DNA from: Lachnospiraceae bacterium
GTDB taxonomy: Bacteria > Bacillota > Clostridia > Lachnospirales > Lachnospiraceae
Assembly: GCA_022794255.1 (NCBI GenBank)
Contig: JAAWEL010000049.1
Location: 27,075-91,074 of the forward strand
Length of the DNA: 64,000 bases
Direction: 5' to 3'
The notes under the pieces are model-generated. The model did not search any database, had not been told where the DNA came from, and saw only the letters and a program-made list of their open reading frames with translations. Shown piece by piece: positions 52,840 to 64,000 of the stretch (its first letter is position 1; every line of letters begins with the position of its first letter). The position numbers were made by a program, and so were the translations under genes.

Positions 52840-53349
52840 ATGACCGATTCATTTGTGCAGTGGCTTACCGCCTCCTTAGGAGGAAAGATTTCCGGCGAAA
52901 TGATTATTTTCATCATCTCCATGATTCCCATCCTGGAGCTGAGAGGAGGACTGCTTGCTGCTTCCCCCGCCCTTTTAAACGTACCGATCTTAAAGGCGAT
53001 TCCTTTATGCATTATCGGCAATCTCCTCCCCATCCCCTTTATCCTTCTTCTTATCGAAAAGGTATTAGATATTATGGAGCAGATTCCATTTCTGAACCGG
53101 ATTGCTCTCTGGGTGAGGGAAAAGGCGGACAAACACAAGGGTCAGGTAGAGACCTATGGTTTCTGGGGATTAGTCCTTTTTGTTGGGATTCCACTTCCCG
53201 GTACCGGCGCCTGGACCGGCTCTTTGGTTGCTTCCCTGCTTCACATGAAAATCCGCAAGTCCTTTCCGGCTATCCTGCTGGGAATCATTTTTGCAACGAT
53301 CATTATGTCCCTCTTGTCCTACGGGCTTTTGGGTGCTTTGTTTGGCTGA
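52840..53349 (+). CDS. COG2426 small multidrug-export-like membrane protein
   Basis: A 169-aa integral membrane protein with four to five hydrophobic segments, with the conserved block ISMIPILELRGGLLAASPAL near residue 30 and LVLFVGIPLPGTGAWTGSLV near residue 110. This pattern marks the COG2426 family, often labelled putative small multidrug export protein; transport has not been demonstrated for most members. Charged Glu/Arg inside the first hairpin suggest DedA-like re-entrant architecture. Promoter and terminator flank it, so it is monocistronic. Confidence 0.82.
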   Translation: MTDSFVQWLTASLGGKISGEMIIFIISMIPILELRGGLLAASPALLNVPILKAIPLCIIGNLLPIPFILLLIEKVLDIMEQIPFLNRIALWVREKADKHKGQVETYGFWGLVLFVGIPLPGTGAWTGSLVASLLHMKIRKSFPAILLGIIFATIIMSLLSYGLLGALFG

Positions 53350-53390
53350 AAAAAGGACGGATTCTCCCCAGATCCGTCCTTTTTATTCTT
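53347..53390. terminator. bidirectional terminator between convergent genes
   Basis: AAAGGACGGAT (53352-53362) pairs perfectly with ATCCGTCCTTT (53372-53382). A T-run follows on both strands, so it can end both the COG2426 gene and the bgl operon. Confidence 0.9.
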
Positions 53391-53405
53391 TTACACTTCC
53401 CTTTA

Positions 53406-53663
53406 TTAAAGATTTTCCTCAAATAAGCGTTTTATCCCTTCATAAGCAGCTTCCTCCTCCTTGCCCTCAAATTCTAATGTCAATTCCTGTCCCCATTGAA
53501 CATCCAGACACATAATTTCCATCAGATCCGCAGCCCGGGCCGTCAACTCCTTGACCTTAAGAGAAATCCCACAGTCATATTTTTTTGCCTCCCGTACAAG
53601 CATCACTGCTGCCCGTGCATGAATCCCCTGCCTGCTCTTTATTTTATATTCCAATTTCTTCAA
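53406..53663 (-). CDS. HPr-family phosphocarrier paralogue with Asp at position 46
   Basis: An 85-aa HPr-like protein. GIHARAA contains the active His at residue 15 and Arg17, so PTS phosphotransfer is possible; the usual Pro18 is Ala. Aligned without gaps to Firmicute HPr, the Ser46 regulatory site, normally phosphorylated by HPr kinase, is Asp (TARAADLMEIMCLD, codon GAT). That mimics the phosphorylated state, so the protein may be locked against normal Ser46 control. It is the last gene of licT-bglP-bglA, 43 bp after bglA, and may be dedicated to beta-glucoside uptake or to CcpA signalling. The HPr fold is clear; the role is inference. Confidence 0.88.
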   Translation of the reverse strand: MKKLEYKIKSRQGIHARAAVMLVREAKKYDCGISLKVKELTARAADLMEIMCLDVQWGQELTLEFEGKEEEAAYEGIKRLFEENL

Positions 53664-53705
53664 CCTTATCTCCTCTTAAACAATCCTCTCATATTCCTGG
53701 CAGGT

Positions 53706-58059
<4,354 letters not shown>

Positions 58060-58174
58060 GACCTTCCCCCTTTCCCGGCATCCCGGCCCGGTACTGCCTT
58101 CCCACAGCAAAAGCAGTCCTCTGTCTTTATAACCCCCAAAAACAACATAACCTTAAATGCAATAAACCATTGAA

Positions 58175-58244
58175 AATAAAAAAACCCATATACACAAATA
58201 AATCCTGAAGTGACCTCTTCAAAAAATATTTCTGTATATAGGTT
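58175..58244 (-). terminator. LicT-controlled terminator
   Basis: Minus-strand AACCTATATACA (58233-58244) pairs with TGTATATGGGT (58184-58194), followed by TTTTTTTATTTT. The 5' arm overlaps the 3' end of the RAT site, so a folded RAT would block this stem. Confidence 0.85.
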
Positions 58245-58270
58245 TGGCTTGCCTTCGCAATCACCATCCT
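58241..58270 (-). promoter_or_regulatory. RAT site (ribonucleic antiterminator) of licT-bglPA
   Basis: The minus-strand RNA AGGATGGTGATTGCGAAGGC and then AAGCCAAACC matches the LicT/SacT type RAT consensus (GGAT...TG...GCAAACC pattern). It lies about 24 nt into the transcript from the promoter at 58301-58329 and overlaps the terminator. Binding by phosphorylation-controlled LicT is the established mechanism of this family. Confidence 0.85.
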
Positions 58271-58300
58271 GAATTGGCAAAAATTCTTAAAACTGGTCTG

Positions 58301-58329
58301 ATTATACCATGACTTTTCAGCAAAGTCAA
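58301..58329 (-). promoter_or_regulatory. bgl operon promoter
   Basis: Minus-strand TTGACT (58324-58329), a 17-bp spacer and TATAAT (58301-58306): near-consensus. The spacer and -35 contain the inverted repeat TGACTTT-TCAGC-AAAGTCA (58310-58328), a possible repressor site; no consensus cre box was recognised. Confidence 0.85.
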
Positions 58330-58376
58330 CTACCTTTTTTATTTGTACGGTCTGATTTGTGCAATCTGTCCGTCAT

Positions 58377-59066
<690 letters not shown>

Positions 59067-59140
59067 TTACCTGTGTAGTTGCCTGACCTGCCTCCAATGA
59101 AAAATACTCATTAAATAGGTTTTATTTCTACTTTTACAAC

Positions 59141-59186
59141 AAAAAGGCAGGTTTTACCATGATTCTCCATGATAAAGTCTGCCTTT
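59141..59186 (-). terminator. terminator after the histidine kinase
   Basis: Minus-strand AAAGGCAG and CTGCCTTT bracket an inner near-complement (TTTATCATG/CATGGTAAA) and are followed by TTTTTG. It lies 30 bp beyond the kinase stop. Confidence 0.8.
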
Positions 59187-59215
59187 GTTATTCGTCAATA
59201 CAATGATTCACATCT

Positions 59216-60868
59216 TTACATATCCTTCGCTGCCATTTTCAGAGAAATCCAAAATTCCACCCCATCTTCCACATTCTCCACCCCGCATCGCTGGTGATGG
59301 GCATCTATAATCGCCTTTACAATAGAAAGACCAATCCCACTCCCCCCATATGCCCTGGTGCGAGCTTTGTCAACTTTGTAAAACTTTGTCCACAAATTCG
59401 GTATATCCTCCTCCGGAATCGGCTCTCCTGTATTGTACACCCGCACCACTGCCTCCTCTTCCACACGCTCTGTCCGAATACGGATCACCCGCTCTCCAGA
59501 CAAATGATTCAGGGCATTATTCAGATAATTGGTCATAACCTCTTCAATCTTAAACTCATCCGCTTCCACATACAAAGGACCATCCGGCTCAAAAAGAATC
59601 CTTGCTTCTTTCTGCTCAATCAGAATCCCCACAGAATTTATGAGATCCTGAATCAGCTCATGGATATCAAATCGTTCCATCATCGGCATATCTCTGCCAA
59701 ATTCCAAAGCACTTAAGGTAAGAAGCTGTTTTACCATCTTATTCATCTTTCCGGCTTCATCCATAATTACCTCACAGTAATAGTCCCGACTTTCCTTATC
59801 CTCGCACATGCCCTCACTCAGCCCCTCCGCATAGCCCTGAACCAGCGCAATAGGTGTTTTCAGCTCATGGGATACATTGGCAATAAATTCTTTTCTCATC
59901 TCATCGATCTGTATTTTCTCCTCAATATCATGTTGAAGCTGTTGATTTGCCTCCTTTAAAGCTCCGATTGTCTCTTTTAGCTTGTCCGACAGAGTATTCA
60001 TACTTCGCCCCAGCACCCCGATCTCGTCCTGAGAACTGCCCTCATACTTTACCTCAAAATCAAGCTCTGACATTTTCTCCGACAAACACGCCAGACGCAT
60101 CAATGGCTTTGTCACCTGATTGGTGACAAAATACATCAAAATGCAACCAAGCACCAAAGCAGCCAGCCCCACATAAGTAGTAAAACGGTTGGCAAGCACT
60201 ACACTCTCCCGGATACTAGCTAACGGCATGGACATAATAAACAAGGTACGGTTGTCTGACAAAAATCCCCAGCTCTCCATGTAGCTGGATCGGGATCGAA
60301 AATCGTAATTGGTTTCCACCACATAATTCTCATGTTTTTTTAAGGTAAATGCATGTTTTGCGCTGATCCCCAGTACATACCGCTGAACCTTCTGCACCAG
60401 ATAATCGCTGTCCCGTCCAGATCCTAAAACCGTACTCCCTGTGTTGCTGTCAATGAGCACCATATTAATGTTGTTTTTGTCCCCATAGTTCCGTATAAGT
60501 CTCAGAAGAGTCCTCTCTCCTCCATCCTCTTCCTCAATGACACCCGTATCCGGAACAGACTCTTTTAACTCCTCAGAATCCAGCTCACCATCTGGGTTAG
60601 CCGTCTCCGGGCGGGACCAGCTATCCAGCTCTCTCTGAAGTTCTCCTGCAATCACACTGCCCACACTTGACCCGTCACTGGTTTTTTCCAGAACCACCCG
60701 GTCAATCTCATTGTAGGCAGACTCCATTTCCTTACGCTTTTCATCAATATAATATTTTTCCAGCCACCAGTTGTTGATCGCCCAGACCAAAAACAGCACT
60801 GCTGCCATAAGGCCTATAAAGATCAACATGATGCGGTGGCGAATCGAATATTTAAGAGAAGCCTTCAT
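59216..60868 (-). CDS. membrane sensor histidine kinase
   Basis: A 550-aa two-component kinase. It has one membrane span near residues 12-31, an extracytoplasmic sensor region of about 200 residues, a second span near 230-255, a HAMP linker, the phospho-His in NVSHELKTPIALVQGYAEGL near residue 335, and a HATPase domain (MTNYLNNALNH; GGSGIGLSIVKAIIDAHH). The sensor region has no recognised fold, so the signal is unknown. It overlaps its response regulator by 4 bp (60865-60868). Confidence 0.93.
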   Translation of the reverse strand: MKASLKYSIRHRIMLIFIGLMAAVLFLVWAINNWWLEKYYIDEKRKEMESAYNEIDRVVLEKTSDGSSVGSVIAGELQRELDSWSRPETANPDGELDSEELKESVPDTGVIEEEDGGERTLLRLIRNYGDKNNINMVLIDSNTGSTVLGSGRDSDYLVQKVQRYVLGISAKHAFTLKKHENYVVETNYDFRSRSSYMESWGFLSDNRTLFIMSMPLASIRESVVLANRFTTYVGLAALVLGCILMYFVTNQVTKPLMRLACLSEKMSELDFEVKYEGSSQDEIGVLGRSMNTLSDKLKETIGALKEANQQLQHDIEEKIQIDEMRKEFIANVSHELKTPIALVQGYAEGLSEGMCEDKESRDYYCEVIMDEAGKMNKMVKQLLTLSALEFGRDMPMMERFDIHELIQDLINSVGILIEQKEARILFEPDGPLYVEADEFKIEEVMTNYLNNALNHLSGERVIRIRTERVEEEAVVRVYNTGEPIPEEDIPNLWTKFYKVDKARTRAYGGSGIGLSIVKAIIDAHHQRCGVENVEDGVEFWISLKMAAKDM

Positions 60869-61542
60869 TTATTCACCTCAAACTTATAGCCCATGCCCCA
60901 AATCGTCTTGATATAATCCCCTCTCTCCCCCATTTTACTCCGCAGCTTTTTCACATGGGTATCAATGGTACGGGCATCTCCAAAATAATCGTAATTCCAT
61001 ACATTATTAAGAATCTTCTCCCGGGAAAGAGCCAGGCCCTGGTTTTCCATAAAATAGGTCAAAAGCTCAAATTCCTTGTAGCTTAAGTCAATCACCTGCC
61101 CATCTATTGTCACCTGATGAGCCGACTTATCTACTCGGATACCACCTGCTTCTGCCACATCCGCCGAGCTTCCCCGGCTTCTTCTGAGAATTGCCTCCAC
61201 CCGGGCCACTAAAATCTTCGGGCTAAAAGGCTTTGATATATACTCATCCACCCCCAGCTTAAAGCCCTGCAGCTCATCTCTCTCCTCTCCCCGGGCTGTC
61301 AGCATAATAATCGGCACCTGGGAATACTGACGGACAGACTTACATACCTCCCAGCCGTCCATCTTTGGCATCATCACGTCCAATAGGATCAGAGAAATGT
61401 CCTTCTGTGCAAAAAACATCTCCACAGCCTGTTCCCCATCCTCTGCTTCCAGAACCTGAAATCCCTTTATAGTCAAAAAGTCCCGAACCAGTTTCCTCAT
61501 TCTGGCTTCATCGTCCACCACCAATACCTTTAATGAATCCAT
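60865..61542 (-). CDS. OmpR/PhoB-family response regulator
   Basis: A 225-aa DNA-binding response regulator. The receiver has the acidic pair in LVVDDEARMR, the phospho-Asp in LILLDVMMPKMDGWEV near residue 54, and Lys in YISKPFSPKILVARVE. The winged-helix output domain covers residues 130-225 (IDLSYKEFELLTYFMENQG; DARTIDTHVKKLRSKMG). It is paired with the kinase directly downstream; regulated genes are not evident, though self-regulation is common in the family. Confidence 0.95.
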   Translation of the reverse strand: MDSLKVLVVDDEARMRKLVRDFLTIKGFQVLEAEDGEQAVEMFFAQKDISLILLDVMMPKMDGWEVCKSVRQYSQVPIIMLTARGEERDELQGFKLGVDEYISKPFSPKILVARVEAILRRSRGSSADVAEAGGIRVDKSAHQVTIDGQVIDLSYKEFELLTYFMENQGLALSREKILNNVWNYDYFGDARTIDTHVKKLRSKMGERGDYIKTIWGMGYKFEVNK

Positions 61543-61912
61543 AGCCTCTCTCTGCTCCTTTCTCCTTTTCCTTTGCCTTCCTGTTTATCTTAGGTTCTTC
61601 TATTTTTTGCCTTTCAATTTATTTTTCTTCCTGGTAAATCGTTCAAGAAATAACCAGACCCAACACACAGAATGTTTTTTCAGTATGCAAATCAAAATAC
61701 ACAGGCAAAGTAGTGCTGCGCTGAGGATTTTGACCTGTGCAATCAGAAAAACAGACAAATGATCCGGGTAAGCTATTTGCAAAACAATGCGCTGAGCACT
61801 TTCTGACTGTATTTTATCAAATAAAAAGACGTATTTCCACCACTTCACAGAGATTTCACAGTTATAGGATTTCACCGGTGCTTCTGTTCCTGTCTCTATA
61901 GCATTCGGACTT
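61543..61912. other. intergenic region upstream of the response regulator
   Basis: About 370 bp without a supported gene. A 91-codon minus frame (61600-61875) with a hydrophobic segment (ILSAALLCLCILICIL) begins at GTG with no ribosome site, so I do not call it. A weak promoter-like TGGAAA-17-TAAAAT can be found on the minus strand, insufficient to annotate. No RNA element was recognised. Confidence 0.5.
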
Positions 61913-61953
61913 AAAAAAGGTCACAATTTGCCAGCAACCGACAAACAGTGACC
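61913..61953 (-). terminator. terminator after the ROK gene
   Basis: Minus-strand GGTCAC..GTTTG and CAAAT..GTGACC form a stem around a GC-containing loop and are followed by TTTTTT. It begins 11 bp past the ROK stop. Confidence 0.85.
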
Positions 61954-61963
61954 CATTCATATT

Positions 61964-63085
61964 CTATAGTCTGTCAAAAAATCGATCCGTAAATCTTACC
62001 GCAACCCCACAGGCCGATGACTCCGGCAGACATTTCCCGATTCTCAAGAAGGATGTATCCGGATCCAGGCGGTCATATTCCATAACCTTTCGATCCAAAT
62101 CCTTTCTAAAATCATTCAGGTACGCCCCCACTTCTCCCCCCAACACCACATCACACCCAAACATACACCGCAAATTGACCACACCCATGGCCAGACTATC
62201 CAGATATTCATCCCAGCGCCTTATATACTCCGGCTCCCGCTTTTTCACCATTCCAAAAAATCCCTCCAGACTGCGATCCTCCCCTGTCAGCGCCCTTGTC
62301 GAACAGTATGCATCCAAACATCCTTTGCTTCCGCAGTAACAGGAACGCCCGTTTTTCTCAATTCGCATATGCCCGAACTGAGCACCTCTAAAATCATCCC
62401 CAGAATAGAGGGCATGATTCATCCAAACTGCTCCTCCCACCATATCATTCAAAGACAGATACACCCCATCCCGATTTTCTCCTGACAGCTCCATATAAGC
62501 AGCTCCCCCTGCATCACTGTCAACGATACAAGGATAGCCCACCATACTTTCAAACCGCTTAAAGCTCACGTGCTCAGCATGTAGTACATGGGAATGAATC
62601 AGGAGCTTCTCTTTTGGGTCCACCATGCCGGGAAGAGCAATCCCCACCCCTAATATTTTCTTCTGCTCCACCCCAGTCTGCTCCAAAAATACCTGCAGCC
62701 AGTTTCCTATGGATTCATAGTAAGAAAAATCCCGGCTAAAAGGCAGACGGATCCTGGCTTTCCTGATCAATTGTTTTTTTAAATTCACCAGCACATAAGA
62801 AATATAGTTCTCCGTAATTTCCATTCCAGCCCCAAAGCCCATGTCCCCCACAATGGAAAGCATCTTTGCTTTTCTTCCTCCCGTGGAACCATACTCACCG
62901 CTCTCCATAACATACCCTGCCTCTGTCAGCTCTCTGATATGCTGTAATGTGGTCGGCATACTAAAACCCAATCTGGCAGCAATCTCCCCCTTGGATATAC
63001 TTCCTGCCTCCATAATCAGCCGGGCAATCCGGGCCTGATTTGCCCGTCTGATCTCTCTGCGCTCCTCACCCTGTTCTGGTTTCAT
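61964..63085 (-). CDS. ROK-family transcriptional repressor (NagC/XylR type)
   Basis: A 373-aa regulator. The N-terminal winged helix-turn-helix covers residues 10-75 (ISKGEIAARLGFSMPTTLQH), followed by the ROK sugar-binding fold with the zinc motif CYCGSKGCLDAYCS near residue 260. Such proteins repress sugar-use genes and are released by sugars or sugar phosphates; the ligand is unknown. The start at 63085 follows AAAGGTGAT; the longer frame to 63139 would start upstream of the mapped promoter. A 20-bp perfect palindrome near the promoter suggests self-repression. No sugar operon lies next to it in the window. Confidence 0.9.
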   Translation of the reverse strand: MKPEQGEERREIRRANQARIARLIMEAGSISKGEIAARLGFSMPTTLQHIRELTEAGYVMESGEYGSTGGRKAKMLSIVGDMGFGAGMEITENYISYVLVNLKKQLIRKARIRLPFSRDFSYYESIGNWLQVFLEQTGVEQKKILGVGIALPGMVDPKEKLLIHSHVLHAEHVSFKRFESMVGYPCIVDSDAGGAAYMELSGENRDGVYLSLNDMVGGAVWMNHALYSGDDFRGAQFGHMRIEKNGRSCYCGSKGCLDAYCSTRALTGEDRSLEGFFGMVKKREPEYIRRWDEYLDSLAMGVVNLRCMFGCDVVLGGEVGAYLNDFRKDLDRKVMEYDRLDPDTSFLRIGKCLPESSACGVAVRFTDRFFDRL

Positions 63086-63095
63086 ATCAATCACC

Positions 63096-63148
63096 TTTAT
63101 AAAATATTTTATAAAAGTTATTATAGTATATTTTCCCATTTTCTACAA
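63096..63148 (-). promoter_or_regulatory. ROK promoter with 20-bp perfect palindrome
   Basis: Minus-strand TTGTAG (63143-63148), a 17-bp spacer and TATAAT (63120-63125). TTTATAAAATATTTTATAAA (63096-63115) is a perfect 20-bp palindrome covering the expected start of transcription. AT-rich palindromes are typical ROK operators, so autoregulation is likely but not shown. Confidence 0.65.
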
Positions 63149-63213
63149 CAATATTTCTCCAAAAATCCTCTGTTTTTTCATTTCTCCTATTCATTTTTCT
63201 TGTTCATTCTTTG

Positions 63214-63386
63214 TTTACAATTGTTCACAGATATTCTACATTTCAGCTAAACTTCCTTCATATCTCCCACGTATACTGATATCATCAAGCAAAGGAAAGC
63301 AACACCTACTTAATAATGACATTCAGATAATTTTTTTTCATAATCGCCGGCAGCTATCGCAGTAGTTGTCGGCTCCTCCCTTTTTT
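63214..63386 (+). ncRNA. candidate small RNA or orphan leader divergent from the ROK gene
   Basis: A plus-strand promoter TTTACA (63214-63219), 17-bp spacer, TACATT (63237-63242) is followed by about 100 bp without an ORF and then an intrinsic terminator: GCCGGCAGCT (63346-63355), 8-nt loop, AGTTGTCGGC (63364-63373), TCCTCCCTTTTTT. The unit would give an RNA of about 138 nt. It may be an unnamed sRNA, or the remnant leader of a lost divergent gene. No known family was recognised. Confidence 0.35.
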
Positions 63387-63796
63387 ATGATTTTTTTCTT
63401 ATCAATCTTTATATTTGTCCCTTTTCCTAATGAAGTGTGAGTGGTATAAATATCTATAAATATAAACTATGCAGTATACGCAATTAATTTTTTTGTGTAT
63501 ACTCATTTTAGTTATTAATAACTAACCAAGAAGCATTAGAGAATTATAAAAGTAAAGAAAAGGTGATGGTATGTTTTGAAATAGTTGGAGAGTATTTTAA
63601 ATTAGTCCCTTCTCAGAATTGTGTACCCATGTAAAATGAATTTATAAGTATACATTATACGTAGCAGGCAAATAGTTTATAATCAAGTATATAAATTGAA
63701 TTTGAAAGCATAAAAGAAAACTGTAATGATAATTTGCCCAGAACAGTCAATGAGGAAGCTATTAGGAAGGGCATGGTATAAAAAAACATCAACTGC
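63387..63796. other. AT-rich intergenic stretch without recognised genes
   Basis: Markedly richer in A/T than the rest of the window. It contains short dyads such as AGTATAC/GTATACT (about 63473-63504) and several very short ORFs, including one starting after AGGTGATGGT that stops after two codons. Nothing supports a gene. It may mark the edge of a more recently acquired segment. Confidence 0.5.
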
Positions 63797-63821
63797 TGGT
63801 TGAATCTGCCCAAATCAACCA
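63797..63821. repeat. inverted repeat upstream of the XRE gene
   Basis: TGGTTGA (63797-63803) and TCAACCA (63815-63821) form a perfect 7-bp inverted repeat with 11-bp spacing, about 60 bp before the XRE start and just upstream of a weak promoter (TTTCAG-18-TATACT, 63830-63859). It could be the autoregulatory operator of the XRE protein. Confidence 0.4.
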
Positions 63822-63880
63822 CTGGTTAGTTTCAGAGCGACTTTTTTCTATGATATACTGATGGCAAGGAGGATAAAAAT

Positions 63881-64000
63881 ATGAACCAGGAAACGATAGG
63901 AAAATTCATTGCAACCTGTCGAAAAGAAAAGGGACTTACACAGAAACAATTAGCAGAAAAGTTAAATATTACCGACCGAGCAGTCTCAAAATGGGAAACC
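63881..64000 (+). CDS. XRE-family helix-turn-helix regulator, truncated by window edge
   Basis: The first 40 codons only. After MNQETIGKFIATCRKEKGLT comes QKQLAEKLNITDRAVSKWE, a textbook XRE (Cro/CI-type) helix-turn-helix, of the kind found in larger regulators with C-terminal membrane or TPR parts; the rest is outside the window. AAGGAGG (63866-63872) lies 8 bp before the ATG. The surrounding AT-rich DNA suggests that it belongs to a different module from the genes to the left. Confidence 0.88.
   Translation, partial: MNQETIGKFIATCRKEKGLTQKQLAEKLNITDRAVSKWET

Noticed and set aside
59086..59152. Inverted ACCTGCC/GGCAGGT pair upstream of the serine recombinase, considered as crossover sites
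   Set aside because: The match is only 7 bp and one copy is part of the kinase terminator stem, far short of the 26-bp sites of invertases.
61600..61875. 91-codon minus-strand ORF with a hydrophobic stretch
   Set aside because: GTG start without a ribosome site and with no family match. A genuine small membrane protein cannot be excluded.

Overview
The window looks like a chromosome segment of a Gram-positive anaerobe of the class Clostridia, most likely family Lachnospiraceae. This rests on gene content and order (relA-MBL hydrolase-hemZ; priA-def-fmt-yugP-rsmB-rlmN-prpC-prkC-rsgA-rpe-thiN; spoIIIE/ftsK with tepA nearby), AGGAGG-type ribosome binding sites, a roughly 50% GC coding background, anaerobic corrinoid synthesis, formate-THF ligase and a YjfB-family protein. 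Nearly all genes are on the minus strand. Only yjfB, a 74-aa hypothetical, a COG2426 membrane protein and the truncated XRE regulator at the right end are on the plus strand. No rRNA, tRNA, CRISPR array, insertion sequence or prophage was seen.

Layout from left to right: aspS (cut by the window edge) and hisS (1-2.5 kb); a URO-D/corrinoid-methyltransferase-like protein; capA-hemZ-MBL hydrolase-relA (3.8-9.6 kb); an eight-gene anaerobic cobalamin operon headed by a class I glutamine amidotransferase-like hydrolase (9.9-17.2 kb); an ECF transporter S component with its own promoter; a long housekeeping series for translation, ribosome maturation, PASTA kinase/phosphatase signalling and cell-wall precursor synthesis, running from ftsK and fhs down to thiN (18.1-38.1 kb); fsa and a molybdenum-cofactor operon (38.4-43.7 kb); tepA; yjfB; cardiolipin synthase; O-acetylhomoserine sulfhydrylase; a PPC-domain protein; glycerate kinase; an LTA-synthase-like membrane sulfatase (44-52.3 kb); a beta-glucoside PTS operon licT-bglP-bglA-HPr paralogue (53.4-58.3 kb); a serine recombinase; a two-component system; a ROK repressor; and an AT-rich 0.8 kb stretch ending in the start of an XRE regulator.

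The clearest regulatory RNA is a Moco-type riboswitch with an intrinsic terminator in the 410-bp leader of the molybdenum-cofactor operon. A long palindrome overlaps the putative promoter of that leader. The bgl operon has a strong promoter, a LicT-type RAT site and an overlapping terminator. A 20-bp perfect palindrome lies at the putative start of transcription of the ROK gene, which suggests autoregulation.

The best candidates for something new are: an HPr paralogue with His15 but a natural Asp at position 46, in the beta-glucoside operon; a MoeA-like protein ending in a four-cysteine cluster; Moco genes lying between the usually adjacent tepA and ftsK genes; a glutamine-amidotransferase-like enzyme translationally coupled to cbiK; an open, membrane-segment-encoding leader in frame with ftsK; and a possible small RNA divergent from the ROK gene. 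No clear case of a wholly new multi-gene system was found.
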